Notes under the pieces: generated by a model
What the model was told of the DNA's origin: nothing
Seen by the model: the letters and a program-made list of their open reading frames with translations, nothing else
Database searches by the model: none
Made by a program: the position numbers and the translations under genes
DNA from: UBA668 sp040081465
Lineage (GTDB): Bacteria; Actinomycetota; Acidimicrobiia; Acidimicrobiales; Ilumatobacteraceae
Direction of reading: 5' to 3'
NCBI GenBank assembly: GCA_040081465.1
Contig: JBEBGL010000009.1
Location: 34,483-98,482 of the forward strand
Length of the DNA stretch: 64,000 nucleotides
Part shown: positions 25,967-35,158 of the stretch, one piece after another
How positions within the stretch are numbered: position 1 is the stretch's first letter
Layout of the letters: each line of letters starts with the position of its first letter

Positions 25967-27958
25967 TCAGTGCGAGCGCCGCGGGCGTCCACTTGCCGTA
26001 ATCGTGAGTGAGCCCTCGACGAACATGTCCATCCCTCCGAGATCGACGATGTTCTCAGACCAGTTCTCGATTGTCTCGAACACTGGCGCGCCGGCCGTGA
26101 CCATCTCGCCCGCCAGCACAACGCTGAGGTGCTCGCGGGCGAAGGTGCGTGCATCTTCGAGGTCAGTGAACATCGCCGGCGTCTCGCCCTCAACGTGCAC
26201 GAGGTACTGCCCGTGCTGTGGCGCAGTGACAACACAAGTTCGCGAGAGGCGCACCCTGCCAACGACGGCGCCAACGGCGTTAGCGACATCGGCGTCGGCG
26301 GGAATCTGCGATTCTGCTCCGAGCAACGCAGCGACTAACGGGTAGTACGCCGGTGCCGATGCACCAAGCCCGATGAGCGGCAACTGCAGGCCGACCGTCA
26401 CCGCCGCGACACTGAAGCCGCGGTTCAGAGCAACTTGCACAACCTGCTGATCAACTGCCTCTGGGGGCAGCCCATCGTGGACGAACGCGGCCGCGAGGAC
26501 CGCCTCGGCACTACGGCGAACCAATGTGTCGATGACCAACTGCGCCATTGTCGCGGCATCGGCGGCGATCGCTCGGCCTAAGCGATCGCGATGACGCGCG
26601 AACAGTTCGGCGGCTTTGGCCGCGGCGACTCCGTCGTACATCGATTGCATGCCGAGAACGTGGGCGGCATCGGTGGGCGTGAACGCTGCCAACTGCAGGA
26701 CGCCGCGTTGGACGAGCCGTTCCATCACCCGTCGCAGTTGAAGTGTCGACAGCGCCTGTGCCGCGGCGCAAACTCTGCCACCCATCCCTTGCAACACCGA
26801 ACGTTCCACGCCATCGAGAGCGGCCACCTTGTCATCGAAGTTCTCCGCGATCAGGACAATTCCATCAAGCTCGCCGGGCATCGAGCTCGCCAGTTGCTGA
26901 TCCAGCATTGCGTGAACTAGGGCGGCGTGTTCGACGGCGAGCTGGCAAAGCGGAATCACCTTGCGCGGCCCAAGACGCAGCACGGCTCCGGCAGCGCGCT
27001 CGTCGTGGCGCACGTGGCTGTCGCCACCCAAGCCGTGTGTGCGCATCGCGACAGCTGACACCATCGTTTGGTGCCCACCAACTGAAGCACCATCGGCGCT
27101 GATGATTGGCAATCCGTCGCGCAGTACTGCGATGTCAGTTGTGGTGCCGCCGATGTCGGAGATCACGGCATCGGTCGCACCGGTCAGGTGCGCGGCGCCG
27201 ACCAGGCTCGCGGCCGGACCCGACAAGATCGTTTCGATCGGTCGTTCGCGAACGAACTCCGCCGATACAAGCGAACCGTCTCCGCGTACAACCATCAGCG
27301 GCGCATTGATGCCCCGCTCGCGCAAGGTTCGTTCCGTTGTTCGAACTAGTCCATCGATGATCGATATCAGGCGGGCATTGAGGACCGCGGTGACTGCGCG
27401 CTTGGGTCCGTTTAGTCGCGCCGACAGGTGGTGGCTGAGTGTCACCGGTTTATCGGTGATGGAACGAATAATCGCCGCCGCTGCCTGCTCGTGCTCGGCG
27501 TTGCGGACACTGAACTGAGCCGTGACTGCGAACGCCTCGACGTGAGGCTCGGCCGCGACGACCTCGGCAGTTAGCTGCTGCGCATCCAACGCCGCCAACG
27601 CGTTGCCATGAGGGTCGTGGCCGCCGGCGAGGATGATTGCTGGATCGTTGCCGAGCGCCTCGCCCAGCCCTGCACGCTCGAGCACGTCGCCGTCGAAGCC
27701 AATGATGACTGCGCATACTGGGCGGCCCTTGCCTTCTACCAATGCGTTCGTCGCCAGCGTCGTCGAGAGCGAAACGAGCTCGATGTTGGCCGGGTCGACG
27801 GCAGCACGAAGCAGCACGGCATCGATCGCGCCACGGATACCGATCGACAGTTCGTGGTGCGTGGTCGGCGCCTTCGCCTTGGCGACCACCGTGTGGGCAA
27901 TGTCGTCGTAAATGACGGCATCGGTATAGGTACCACCGGTGTCGATGCCTAGGAGCAT
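25967..27958 (-). CDS. Hydantoinase/oxoprolinase A-like protein (HyuA type)
   Basis: A 663-residue protein with the ASKHA-type phosphate loop GIDTGGTYTDAVIYD at the N-terminus and the hydantoinase A core (VVRGDGSLVSAEF; ETILSGPAASLVGAAHLTG; ISDIGGTTTDIAVLRDG). Members perform ATP-dependent opening of hydantoin- or oxoproline-like rings or related carboxylations, normally with a HyuB-type partner. No partner is encoded in the window. The next gene on this strand is far away. Substrate unknown. Confidence 0.88.
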   Translation of the reverse strand: MLLGIDTGGTYTDAVIYDDIAHTVVAKAKAPTTHHELSIGIRGAIDAVLLRAAVDPANIELVSLSTTLATNALVEGKGRPVCAVIIGFDGDVLERAGLGEALGNDPAIILAGGHDPHGNALAALDAQQLTAEVVAAEPHVEAFAVTAQFSVRNAEHEQAAAAIIRSITDKPVTLSHHLSARLNGPKRAVTAVLNARLISIIDGLVRTTERTLRERGINAPLMVVRGDGSLVSAEFVRERPIETILSGPAASLVGAAHLTGATDAVISDIGGTTTDIAVLRDGLPIISADGASVGGHQTMVSAVAMRTHGLGGDSHVRHDERAAGAVLRLGPRKVIPLCQLAVEHAALVHAMLDQQLASSMPGELDGIVLIAENFDDKVAALDGVERSVLQGMGGRVCAAAQALSTLQLRRVMERLVQRGVLQLAAFTPTDAAHVLGMQSMYDGVAAAKAAELFARHRDRLGRAIAADAATMAQLVIDTLVRRSAEAVLAAAFVHDGLPPEAVDQQVVQVALNRGFSVAAVTVGLQLPLIGLGASAPAYYPLVAALLGAESQIPADADVANAVGAVVGRVRLSRTCVVTAPQHGQYLVHVEGETPAMFTDLEDARTFAREHLSVVLAGEMVTAGAPVFETIENWSENIVDLGGMDMFVEGSLTITASGRPRRSH

Positions 27959-27964
27959 CGAGCC

Positions 27965-27970
27965 ACGCTA
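27965..27970 (-). promoter_or_regulatory. Leaderless -10 box of the HyuA-like gene
   Basis: TAGCGT on the minus strand ends 6 bases before the ATG at 27958, as expected for leaderless transcription. The 83-bp gap to the divergent MFS gene is otherwise AT-richer than its surroundings. Confidence 0.4.
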
Positions 27971-28041
27971 CTAACTGCCAAACTATTTCTTATCGGTCAA
28001 TTGACAAGGGTGGCCGGTGCGCCGCTTGCTACAACTGTGTT

Positions 28042-29253
28042 GTGATCAGCGATCCGGCGACGGCACCGACGGGTACCGAGGCGCCGTCCAACTTCCAGTG
28101 GGACCGGCTGACAGCGGCCTCGGCAATGTGTTATTGCCTGATGGTCTCTGCGCTCGGTGTCGGCGTTGTGCTCAGCGAGCTGCGCGAAGAGTTCGGGATC
28201 AACGGAGTCATCGCCGCTTTGCACGGCAGCACCTATGGCATCGGCCTGCTGCTTATGGGCGTGTTCGGCGTTCGTATAGTCGACCGCCTCGGCCGACACG
28301 CCGCTCTACAGTTGGCCGTCACCAGCCTCGTCGGTGGGGTTGGGCTGTTCTGCCTTGGGCCGTCGTGGCCGATCACGCTGACCGGCACTGTCTTCTCGGG
28401 CTGCGGCGCTGCGCTGTTGGTGATGGTGATGACTGGAGTCATCAGCGATCACCACGGGGTACACCGCGCGACCGCCTTTGCCGCGGTCAACGCGGTGCCC
28501 GGACTTGCAGGTGTCGGCTTCAGCCTGCTCGTCGGGGCTGCGCTGGCTGCGGGCTGGTCGTGGCGACCGGCGTACATCGCGTTCACGATTGCAATCACAG
28601 TCTCCATCGTCGTTATCGCGAGACCAGTTCAGCTACCAGAGGACCGCCGTATCGGAACGTTCACGATTAAGCATCTCGCCGATAGCCGCGTGCTGATTCC
28701 GTGTCTCTTCATCGTCAACGCGGTGATCACCGAATTCTCCGTTGGCATCTGGGCGGTGACGTATCTGCGCGAGGTGGGCAACGCCACAGCGGCGATGGCA
28801 CCTGTGCTGGCAAGCCTGTTCGGCGTGATGATGTTCATCGCCCGCCTCGGCTTGCCGGTGATCACGCGTGCGTGGGGAACGACCGCAATCATGCGTTGCT
28901 TTCTCATCGTCGGCATCGGCGCGACTCTGATGTGCGTCGGGCCAAGCCTGTGGCTGAGAGTCGCTGGACTAGTGATCGCCGGTCTCGGCGGAGCACCGCT
29001 CTATCCGCTCACAATCGACGCGTTCTATCGAGCGGCTGGCGATCGGCTCGACTCGGTGACACTCGGCGCTTACGGCGCACTCGCCGCCGGTGCCGCGGTC
29101 ACACTCGGGCCGTTGGCGCTCGGCGTGCTGGCCGACTTGGTCGGTTTGCGGTGGGCGATCCTGATTGTGCCTGCACTCTCAATACTGGGCGCCGTCACCC
29201 AACGGCCGCATAGGCGAGCCCTCATCGACCTTGACTACGGTGTCGCAACATGA
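28042..29253 (+). CDS. Major facilitator superfamily transporter
   Basis: A 403-residue membrane protein with about 12 hydrophobic segments. The loop between segments 2 and 3 carries the MFS-type GVFGVRIVDRLGRHAA. Helix-rich halves are separated by a charged central loop (RPVQLPEDRRIGTF). The transported compound is unknown. GTG start at 28042. It overlaps the luciferase-like gene by 4 bases (ATGA), so the two probably act together. Confidence 0.88.
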   Translation: MISDPATAPTGTEAPSNFQWDRLTAASAMCYCLMVSALGVGVVLSELREEFGINGVIAALHGSTYGIGLLLMGVFGVRIVDRLGRHAALQLAVTSLVGGVGLFCLGPSWPITLTGTVFSGCGAALLVMVMTGVISDHHGVHRATAFAAVNAVPGLAGVGFSLLVGAALAAGWSWRPAYIAFTIAITVSIVVIARPVQLPEDRRIGTFTIKHLADSRVLIPCLFIVNAVITEFSVGIWAVTYLREVGNATAAMAPVLASLFGVMMFIARLGLPVITRAWGTTAIMRCFLIVGIGATLMCVGPSLWLRVAGLVIAGLGGAPLYPLTIDAFYRAAGDRLDSVTLGAYGALAAGAAVTLGPLALGVLADLVGLRWAILIVPALSILGAVTQRPHRRALIDLDYGVAT

Positions 29254-30410
29254 AACTGGGAGCGTTCTTCTTCGGCGGTGTTGAAATGACAGATGCCGGG
29301 GCAGGTAAGCCAAACCCGATGGATCGCCGATTCGACAACGCAGCGTGCTGGGACGCGACGCTGAAGTACGTCGAGGCCGCGGTCGCTGCCGATCAGCTTG
29401 GATACGACAGTTTCTGGACCACCGAGCATCACTTCCAGCACGAGGGCTACGAAGTGATTCCCAACGGTCTGCTGCTGAATACTTGGATCGCCGCACGAAC
29501 GAAGAACGTGCGATTGGGTGCGATGTTCAATGTCGTACCTCAGTGGAACCCAATTCGCTTGGCTGAAGACTTTGCCACGATGCACAACCTCAGCGGAGGC
29601 CGCGGCATCCTCGGAGTCGGCCGCGGCACAGTGCCGCGCGAGATTCAGCACTTCAACGAACGTCACATCTCTGTCGGCTCACACGACAACCCCGAACAAG
29701 CAGCCGACGACGCGAAGAACCGCGAGTACTTCGAAGAGCAGATGGAGATCGTCCGTCGCTCGCTCAGCAACGAGACGTTTTCATTCTCGGGGAAGTACTT
29801 CGAGATTCCTGTGCCGGGTATCCCCGATCGCGGTACCACCGTGCAGCACCTCACGCTTGTCCCCCGGCCGGTCTTTCCGTACGAGATCTGGCAGGCCGTG
29901 ACCAGTCCCCCAACTGTCGAGTACGTGCCGGTTGTCGATCATGGTGCGGTGTTCTGGAACCAGCATCCCAGTTTCATCAAGCGCATGTGGGACCGTTACG
30001 GCGAGTTGCACGAACAACACCACCACCGCAACCTTGCGCGCGGCGACAAGCGGATGCTGGTTGTGAGTGTGCGCGTGGAAGACACGCACGAGGCCGCGAT
30101 GAAGTCGGCTCGCAACGGACACGACGAGTTCTGGAAGTTTCTCGGTCCCTACGGCTGGAGCCGTGGGTACATGGGCGAGGACGGCAAGCCGGCGAAGCCG
30201 GGGCTAATCCCGTCGCTCGAGGAGTCCATGAAGCAGCGCACCATCCTCGTGGGCTCGCCCGCGGAAGTTGCCGATCACGTTCAGTTCTTCCACGACGAAC
30301 TCGGCGTCGAGCAGCTGGTGATCTTCCCCCATCTGATCGGCGACCCGTACACCAAGGCAATCGAACAAATGGATCGCTTCCGCAACGAAGTGCTACCGCT
30401 CGTCTCGTGA
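29250..30410 (+). CDS. LLM-class flavin-dependent oxidoreductase (luciferase-like)
   Basis: A 386-residue TIM-barrel oxidoreductase of the bacterial luciferase-like class. Typical stretches are AAVAADQLGYDSFWTTEHHF, RLAEDFATMHNLSGGRG and GVGRGTVPREIQHF. The cofactor is reduced FMN or F420; a cofE gene 5.5 kb downstream shows that F420 is available. Typical reactions are monooxygenation or F420-dependent oxidation of small organics. It is coupled to the MFS gene upstream and to a small gene downstream by 4-base overlaps. Confidence 0.9.
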   Translation: MKLGAFFFGGVEMTDAGAGKPNPMDRRFDNAACWDATLKYVEAAVAADQLGYDSFWTTEHHFQHEGYEVIPNGLLLNTWIAARTKNVRLGAMFNVVPQWNPIRLAEDFATMHNLSGGRGILGVGRGTVPREIQHFNERHISVGSHDNPEQAADDAKNREYFEEQMEIVRRSLSNETFSFSGKYFEIPVPGIPDRGTTVQHLTLVPRPVFPYEIWQAVTSPPTVEYVPVVDHGAVFWNQHPSFIKRMWDRYGELHEQHHHRNLARGDKRMLVVSVRVEDTHEAAMKSARNGHDEFWKFLGPYGWSRGYMGEDGKPAKPGLIPSLEESMKQRTILVGSPAEVADHVQFFHDELGVEQLVIFPHLIGDPYTKAIEQMDRFRNEVLPLVS

Positions 30411-30805
30411 CTAATGAACCGACCGTTGAGCCTGCCGTTGAACCGACCGTCCATCTAACGCGGTGGCTTGGGCCATGGGCGGACGACGACAAGGACGCAA
30501 ACTTCAAGGCCGACATCGCCTTGTATGCGCGCACCGACCCATTGAGCACGATTCGAAATCTGGCGTCTGCAATCGACGTGCCAGAGGGAGCGATCGTTCG
30601 CTACGTGCTTGCAAAGTGGGCAAGCGAGGGCGCGTCGGGTCTGCTTGAGCTTGGTCCCACAATGACGCGTCGTTTGCACGCGGTGTGTACGCAAGCTGAA
30701 GCTGCCGATACCGATGAAGCGCGGTTGGCTGCCTATCAACAGTTGCGCCAAATGCTGTCTTGGCTGAACCACCCACTCGAACACCCCGAGGTCTACGACA
30801 CCTGA
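30407..30805 (+). CDS. Small hypothetical protein
   Basis: A 132-residue protein starting at a GTG that overlaps the TGA of the luciferase-like gene. I do not recognise the family. The N-terminus is a short repeat (EPTVEPAVEPTV). The middle (STIRNLASAIDVPEGAIVRY) looks like a helix-turn-helix, and the rest is helical and acidic. It could be a small DNA-binding protein for the three-gene operon, but that is only a guess. In-frame codons upstream belong to the antisense of the previous gene and are not used. Confidence 0.65.
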   Translation: MTNEPTVEPAVEPTVHLTRWLGPWADDDKDANFKADIALYARTDPLSTIRNLASAIDVPEGAIVRYVLAKWASEGASGLLELGPTMTRRLHAVCTQAEAADTDEARLAAYQQLRQMLSWLNHPLEHPEVYDT

Positions 30806-30806
30806 C

Positions 30807-30812
30807 TACGCT
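30807..30812 (+). promoter_or_regulatory. Leaderless -10 box of the small lipoprotein
   Basis: TACGCT lies exactly 6 bases before the ATG at 30819, starting 1 base after the stop of the preceding gene. There is no Shine-Dalgarno sequence, so this gene is probably transcribed leaderless. Confidence 0.45.
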
Positions 30813-30818
30813 CGTTGT

Positions 30819-31289
30819 ATGAATCGATTCGTCACGCTCGCGATCGGTTGTTCGATTGCCACGAGTTCGTTGGTTGCATGTGAGAGCAACGAGAAGAAGA
30901 CGGCCGACTTCTGTTCGGTCGTCGCGAGGGTGGAAACGGCGCTAGCTCCACTCGTGCTGCAGCTCAACAGTGGCGACTTTCCGGTCCCCGACGAATTGAA
31001 GGCAACACTGACCAACTTTCGCAACCAGCTCAGCGAAATGTCCAGCGTCGCACCGGCAGCAATCGCCGACGACATGATCTTGGTCGTCAACGGCTTCACC
31101 GCCTTCGACTTGGGGTTGCAGCAGGTCGACTACGACTACAACCTGTTGTTCAGCGACGACGAAGCTGCGGCGCAGGCCGAGGCCGACATGGCCGCGATGG
31201 ATGCCCCCGAGACGCAGGACGCGATGACTGCCGTCGACGAGTTCGCGTTTGCCGAGTGTGGTATCTCACTCAACACCAGCGGCGAGTAG
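30819..31289 (+). CDS. Predicted secreted lipoprotein, unknown function
   Basis: 156 residues. A short basic N-terminus, a hydrophobic segment and the lipobox LVAC (C21) predict export and lipid anchoring. The mature part is acidic and helical, with a Cys near the start (DFCSVVARVE) and one near the end (FAECGIS) that could form a disulfide. I recognise no family. It lies 15 bases ahead of the aminotransferase gene. Confidence 0.75.
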   Translation: MNRFVTLAIGCSIATSSLVACESNEKKTADFCSVVARVETALAPLVLQLNSGDFPVPDELKATLTNFRNQLSEMSSVAPAAIADDMILVVNGFTAFDLGLQQVDYDYNLLFSDDEAAAQAEADMAAMDAPETQDAMTAVDEFAFAECGISLNTSGE

Positions 31290-31304
31290 CGGCACGGTCA
31301 ACAA

Positions 31305-32681
31305 ATGACAATGTCCGACGACGCACAACGCCACCTGTGGATGCACTTCACCCGACTGGACGCGTTCGCCAGCAGTGAAGTTCCGATCATCGCTCGTGGC
31401 GAAGGCTGCTATGTCTACGACACCACGGGCAAGCGTTATCTCGACGGGCTTTCCGGACTGTTCACAGTGCAGGTCGGGCACGGTCGGGCGGAACTTGCCG
31501 AGGCCGCACGCCGCCAAGCCGAGACGCTCGCCTACTTCCCCGTGTGGGGCTTCGCACACGAGCCGGCGGTCACCCTGGCTACGCGGCTTGCGAAGTACGC
31601 GCCGGGAGACCTGAATCGCGTGTTCTTCACGCCGACCGGCGGCGACGCGGTCGAGACAGCCATCAAGTTGTCGCGGCAGTACTGGAAGTTGCGCGGCCAA
31701 CACGGACGCACGAAGGTGATTTCGCGATACCTCGCGTATCACGGCACCTCAATGGGCGCGCTCAGTCTTACCGGTGTCCCCGCGATTAAGACGCCGTTCG
31801 AACCGCTGATGCCCGGTGCGATAAAGGTGCAGACCCCGTATCGCTTCCGGTGCCGCGATTGCATGCACCTGGACGCTTGCACGCTGCGTTGCGCCGACGA
31901 CCTGGCGCTGCGCATCGAAATGGAAGGCGCAGACTCAGTCGCCGCCGTCTTCATGGAGCCGGTGCAGAACACGGGTGGCGCGTTCACTCCGCCGGATGGC
32001 TACTGGCAGCGCATTCGTGAGATCTGCGACGAGTACGACGTACTGCTCGTCAGCGACGAAGTGATCGCCGCCTTCGGTCGATTCGGGCACATGTTCGGCA
32101 GCACGCGCTACGAATATCAGCCCGACATGATCACGTTTGCCAAGGGAGTAACTTCCGGTTACTCGCCACTTGGTGGAGTGATGATCAGCGATCGAATCGC
32201 CGAACCATTTCGTGATGCGGGCACAGACGCTCCGGCGTTCCTGCAGGGCCAAACGTTTGGCGCTCACCCGGTGTCTTGCGCGGTAGCCAACGCCAATCTC
32301 GACATTCTCGAGCGCGAAGACATCTGCGGTCATGTCTTGACCAACGAAAGTCGGTTCAAACAACTCATCGACGGGCTCCGAGACATCCCGCTGGTTGGCG
32401 ATGTGCGGGGGGCTGGCTACTTCTTGGCGATCGAACTGGTGCCCGATCAGAGTTCGCGCGGTGTGTTCACGTCCGAGCAAGCGCGCTGGCTTTTACGCGA
32501 CTACCTATCGCCTCGGCTGTATGCGGCCGGTTTGATTTGCCGCGCCGACGATCGCGGCGAACCCGTAATCACGCTTTCGCCGCCGCTGATCGCCGGCGAG
32601 ACCGAGTTCGCCTTCATCGAGTCGGTACTGCGACGCACACTGACGGACGCGTCCCACGAGTTCGCCAAGCGACAGGGCTGA
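31305..32681 (+). CDS. Class III aminotransferase with a four-cysteine insertion
   Basis: A 458-residue PLP aminotransferase of the omega-amino-acid group. The phosphate-binding region is TPTGGDAVETAIKLSRQYW, LAYHGTSMGALSLTG follows, the cofactor Asp is in LLVSDEVIAAFGR, and the PLP lysine is K280 in ITFAKGVTSGYSPLGG. Unusual is the stretch RFRCRDCMHLDACTLRC with cysteines at 183, 186, 192 and 196 (C-x2-C-x5-C-x3-C), which could bind zinc or iron-sulfur. The amino donor and acceptor are unknown. It is 3 bases upstream of the pseudouridine glycosidase gene. Confidence 0.9.
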   Translation: MTMSDDAQRHLWMHFTRLDAFASSEVPIIARGEGCYVYDTTGKRYLDGLSGLFTVQVGHGRAELAEAARRQAETLAYFPVWGFAHEPAVTLATRLAKYAPGDLNRVFFTPTGGDAVETAIKLSRQYWKLRGQHGRTKVISRYLAYHGTSMGALSLTGVPAIKTPFEPLMPGAIKVQTPYRFRCRDCMHLDACTLRCADDLALRIEMEGADSVAAVFMEPVQNTGGAFTPPDGYWQRIREICDEYDVLLVSDEVIAAFGRFGHMFGSTRYEYQPDMITFAKGVTSGYSPLGGVMISDRIAEPFRDAGTDAPAFLQGQTFGAHPVSCAVANANLDILEREDICGHVLTNESRFKQLIDGLRDIPLVGDVRGAGYFLAIELVPDQSSRGVFTSEQARWLLRDYLSPRLYAAGLICRADDRGEPVITLSPPLIAGETEFAFIESVLRRTLTDASHEFAKRQG

Positions 32682-32684
32682 CGC

Positions 32685-33593
32685 GTGCTGCTTAGCGACG
32701 AGGTCTCCAGGGCACAAGCGAACCGGACGCCGATCGTCGCGCTTGAGAGCACGATTATCAGTCACGGGATGCCCTATCCGCAGAACGTCGAACTGGCGCG
32801 GGAAGTAGAGGCGATCGTGCGCGATCACGGCGCAACGCCGGCCACGATTGCCGTGCTCGACGGCGTGTGCTGTGTCGGCCTCGGTCCGAAGCAACTCGAA
32901 CGTCTAGGGACTCAGCCCGGCGTGTACAAGGCAACGACGCGCGATCTCCCGTGGCTGCTTGCCACAGGTTCGACGGGCGCTACCACCGTGGCGGCCACCA
33001 TGCGCATCGCGGCACTGTGCGGTATTCGTGTCTTCGCGACGGGCGGTATCGGTGGCGTTCATCGCGGCGCCGCAACAAGCTTCGACGTATCGGCCGATCT
33101 CACCGAGCTTGCGCAGACACCGGTCGCGGTTGTCTCGGCAGGCATCAAGAGCATCCTCGACATTGGCCTTACGCTCGAACGACTCGAGACGCTCGGCGTA
33201 CCAGTGGTCGTAAACGGAAGCGATGAGTTCCCGTCGTTCTACAGCCGCACCAGCGGGCTTCCGGCCCCCCGCCGACTGGACGGAGCTGTAGCGCTGGCGC
33301 GGTACTTGCACGCAACGTGGGGCGACCTCGGACTGACGACCGGCATCAGCATCGCCAACCCAATCCCCGCTGCCGACGAGATCCCCGCTGCCGAGATTGG
33401 CGCGTTTATCGAGGAGGCGCTCAATGAACTCGATCATCGCGGGATCAGCGGCCAGGACGTAACCCCGTTCCTGTTGGCCCACATCGTCGAACGCACCGAA
33501 GGTCGCAGCTTGGTCGCCAACCTCGCCCTCGTGCGCAACAACGCCGCCACAGCTGCGCAAATTGCGGTTGAGTACGCGAGGATGCAGGCATGA
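32685..33593 (+). CDS. psuG: Pseudouridine-5'-phosphate glycosidase
   Basis: A 302-residue lyase that reversibly splits pseudouridine 5'-phosphate into uracil and ribose 5-phosphate. The family signature ALESTIISHGMPYPQNVE, KATTRDLPWLLATG, FATGGIGGVHRGA and NPIPAADEIP are all present and the length is normal. The usual kinase partner PsuK is not adjacent, so pseudouridine phosphate must come from another source or another kinase. GTG start, with a 4-base overlap with the downstream gene. Confidence 0.93.
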   Translation: MLLSDEVSRAQANRTPIVALESTIISHGMPYPQNVELAREVEAIVRDHGATPATIAVLDGVCCVGLGPKQLERLGTQPGVYKATTRDLPWLLATGSTGATTVAATMRIAALCGIRVFATGGIGGVHRGAATSFDVSADLTELAQTPVAVVSAGIKSILDIGLTLERLETLGVPVVVNGSDEFPSFYSRTSGLPAPRRLDGAVALARYLHATWGDLGLTTGISIANPIPAADEIPAAEIGAFIEEALNELDHRGISGQDVTPFLLAHIVERTEGRSLVANLALVRNNAATAAQIAVEYARMQA

Positions 33594-34654
33594 GACGAGC
33601 TGCGCTACTTACTGTCGTTGGATTGCTAGCAGGCGTATTGGGGGCCTGCTCGGGTGATGGCGACTCATCAACCACGTCAGCGCCTGAAGAAACCTCCGCT
33701 CCGACCACCGTTGCTGCCGAGACGACAACGACAGAAGAGGCCACCACGACGTCAACAATTCCGGCACCGCCGCCTCGCCCGCAAACGATCGACGAATTGC
33801 TAAACCTTGGCCGCCCGATTGTGCTGGCACATACAGCTGGCGAGGACGAGTTCCCGGGTAGCACGCTGTTCGGTTTCGCTGAGAGTGTCGCAGCGGGCGT
33901 CGACATGCTCGACATGAATGTCATTCTCACCTCCGATGGCGTACTGATCGTTCAGCACGACGAGACGGTCGATCGCACGACTAACGGCACGGGTGCGCTC
34001 GCCGACCTGACTTACGCAGAAGTCGCAGCTCTCGACAATGCGTATTGGTTCACGCCCGATTGCGGAGTGTGCACCGATCAGCCCGACGAGGCGTACATCT
34101 ACCGCGGCATTCGCACCGGCGAAAAGCCAGCGCCCGAGGGTTACACGGCCGACGACTTTGCCATCCCGACGTTTCGCGCGCTGGTCGAGCGCTTTCCGGA
34201 TCTGCCACTCAACATCGAGATCAAGGGAGCCGGCGAGCTCGCGTTGGCAGCAGCCCAAGTTCTCGCTGACGAATTGGTCGAACTGGACCGAGCAGCTGCT
34301 TCGGTGGTGGCCTCCTTCGACGACGCAACGGTCGTCGCCTTTCACGAACTGCTGCCTGACGTCGAGCTGTCTCCCAGCCTCGGGCCGCTTTCCCAGTGGG
34401 TTCTCGAGGGCGTTCCGTTGCCTGAAGGCCAGAGAATTCTGCAAGTTCCACCGGTCTTCGGCGAGATAGTGGTGATCACACCCGAGTTCATCGCCAACTC
34501 GCTGGCGGCTGGCTACGTGATCTGGGTGTGGCCGAACAATCGGGAACTTGAGAACTACGACTCGTACCTCGCGTTCCTTGAGAGCGGCATCACCGGGCTC
34601 AACATCAACTTCCCCGCGCAAGCCGTACAAGCCGTCGCCGACTTTCAGGGCTAG
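33590..34654 (+). CDS. Glycerophosphodiester phosphodiesterase-like lipoprotein
   Basis: 354 residues. A signal peptide with lipobox GVLGAC (C20) is followed by a Ser/Thr/Glu-rich linker and a TIM-barrel GDPD domain. The family HRGxxxxxPENT motif appears as AHTAGEDEFPGST, so the first histidine is kept but Arg-Gly is changed. DMNVILTSDGVLIVQHDETV and NIEIKG, which hold the other active-site residues, are intact. It probably cleaves glycerophosphodiesters outside the membrane, though the altered motif may signal another substrate. It overlaps psuG by 4 bases. Confidence 0.82.
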   Translation: MRRAALLTVVGLLAGVLGACSGDGDSSTTSAPEETSAPTTVAAETTTTEEATTTSTIPAPPPRPQTIDELLNLGRPIVLAHTAGEDEFPGSTLFGFAESVAAGVDMLDMNVILTSDGVLIVQHDETVDRTTNGTGALADLTYAEVAALDNAYWFTPDCGVCTDQPDEAYIYRGIRTGEKPAPEGYTADDFAIPTFRALVERFPDLPLNIEIKGAGELALAAAQVLADELVELDRAAASVVASFDDATVVAFHELLPDVELSPSLGPLSQWVLEGVPLPEGQRILQVPPVFGEIVVITPEFIANSLAAGYVIWVWPNNRELENYDSYLAFLESGITGLNINFPAQAVQAVADFQG

Positions 34655-34662
34655 CTACTCGG

Positions 34663-35154
34663 CTACTCGGCGGCGACTGCCAGCTTCTCGAGAGTCTTCT
34701 CCATGCCGACTCGATTGAACTCGGCGCGGTTGGGAACACCCACAGCCACGCTGGTGGCTTTCGCGAACAGCTTCGACCGATTGTCGTACCAAGTTTCGGT
34801 GACCTTGGTTCCGCCCGCCACAGGCTCGAGCACGTAGCCCCACTTGGCGATACTGAAACCGCGACTCGTCACCTGGAAGACAAACTCACGCGGCCGATCA
34901 GCGATCAGAACTTTTGCAACCGTGCTCCAACGCCGCCATCCATTCGCGTTCTTGCCCTTGAAGCGGGCGTGCATCGCGGGTCCGCTCGCACCGTTCATCC
35001 AGCGACCGCCGCGATTCTCGGTAGACCACTCCCCCATCCGCGGCAGATCGGTGATTAGGTCGTAGAGCCGTTCGGGCGTCGCGTTGATTACCCGCGAGAC
35101 GCTGATGGTTTGTGGTGCTGCCGTTGAAGGTCCGGTTGGGGAAACAGTGTTCAT
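34663..35154 (-). CDS. SRPBCC family protein
   Basis: A 163-residue protein with the SRPBCC pattern: ISVSRVINATPERLYDLITD at the start, a central sheet (FQVTSRGFSIAKWGYVLEPV) and a C-terminal helix (MEKTLEKLAVAAE). Probably a hydrophobic-ligand carrier or coenzyme Q/lipid-binding type protein. I use the ATG at 35154, four bases after the cofE stop, so it is likely the second gene of the cofE transcript. The functional link to F420 is unknown. Confidence 0.82.
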   Translation of the reverse strand: MNTVSPTGPSTAAPQTISVSRVINATPERLYDLITDLPRMGEWSTENRGGRWMNGASGPAMHARFKGKNANGWRRWSTVAKVLIADRPREFVFQVTSRGFSIAKWGYVLEPVAGGTKVTETWYDNRSKLFAKATSVAVGVPNRAEFNRVGMEKTLEKLAVAAE

Positions 35155-35158
35155 GTTG

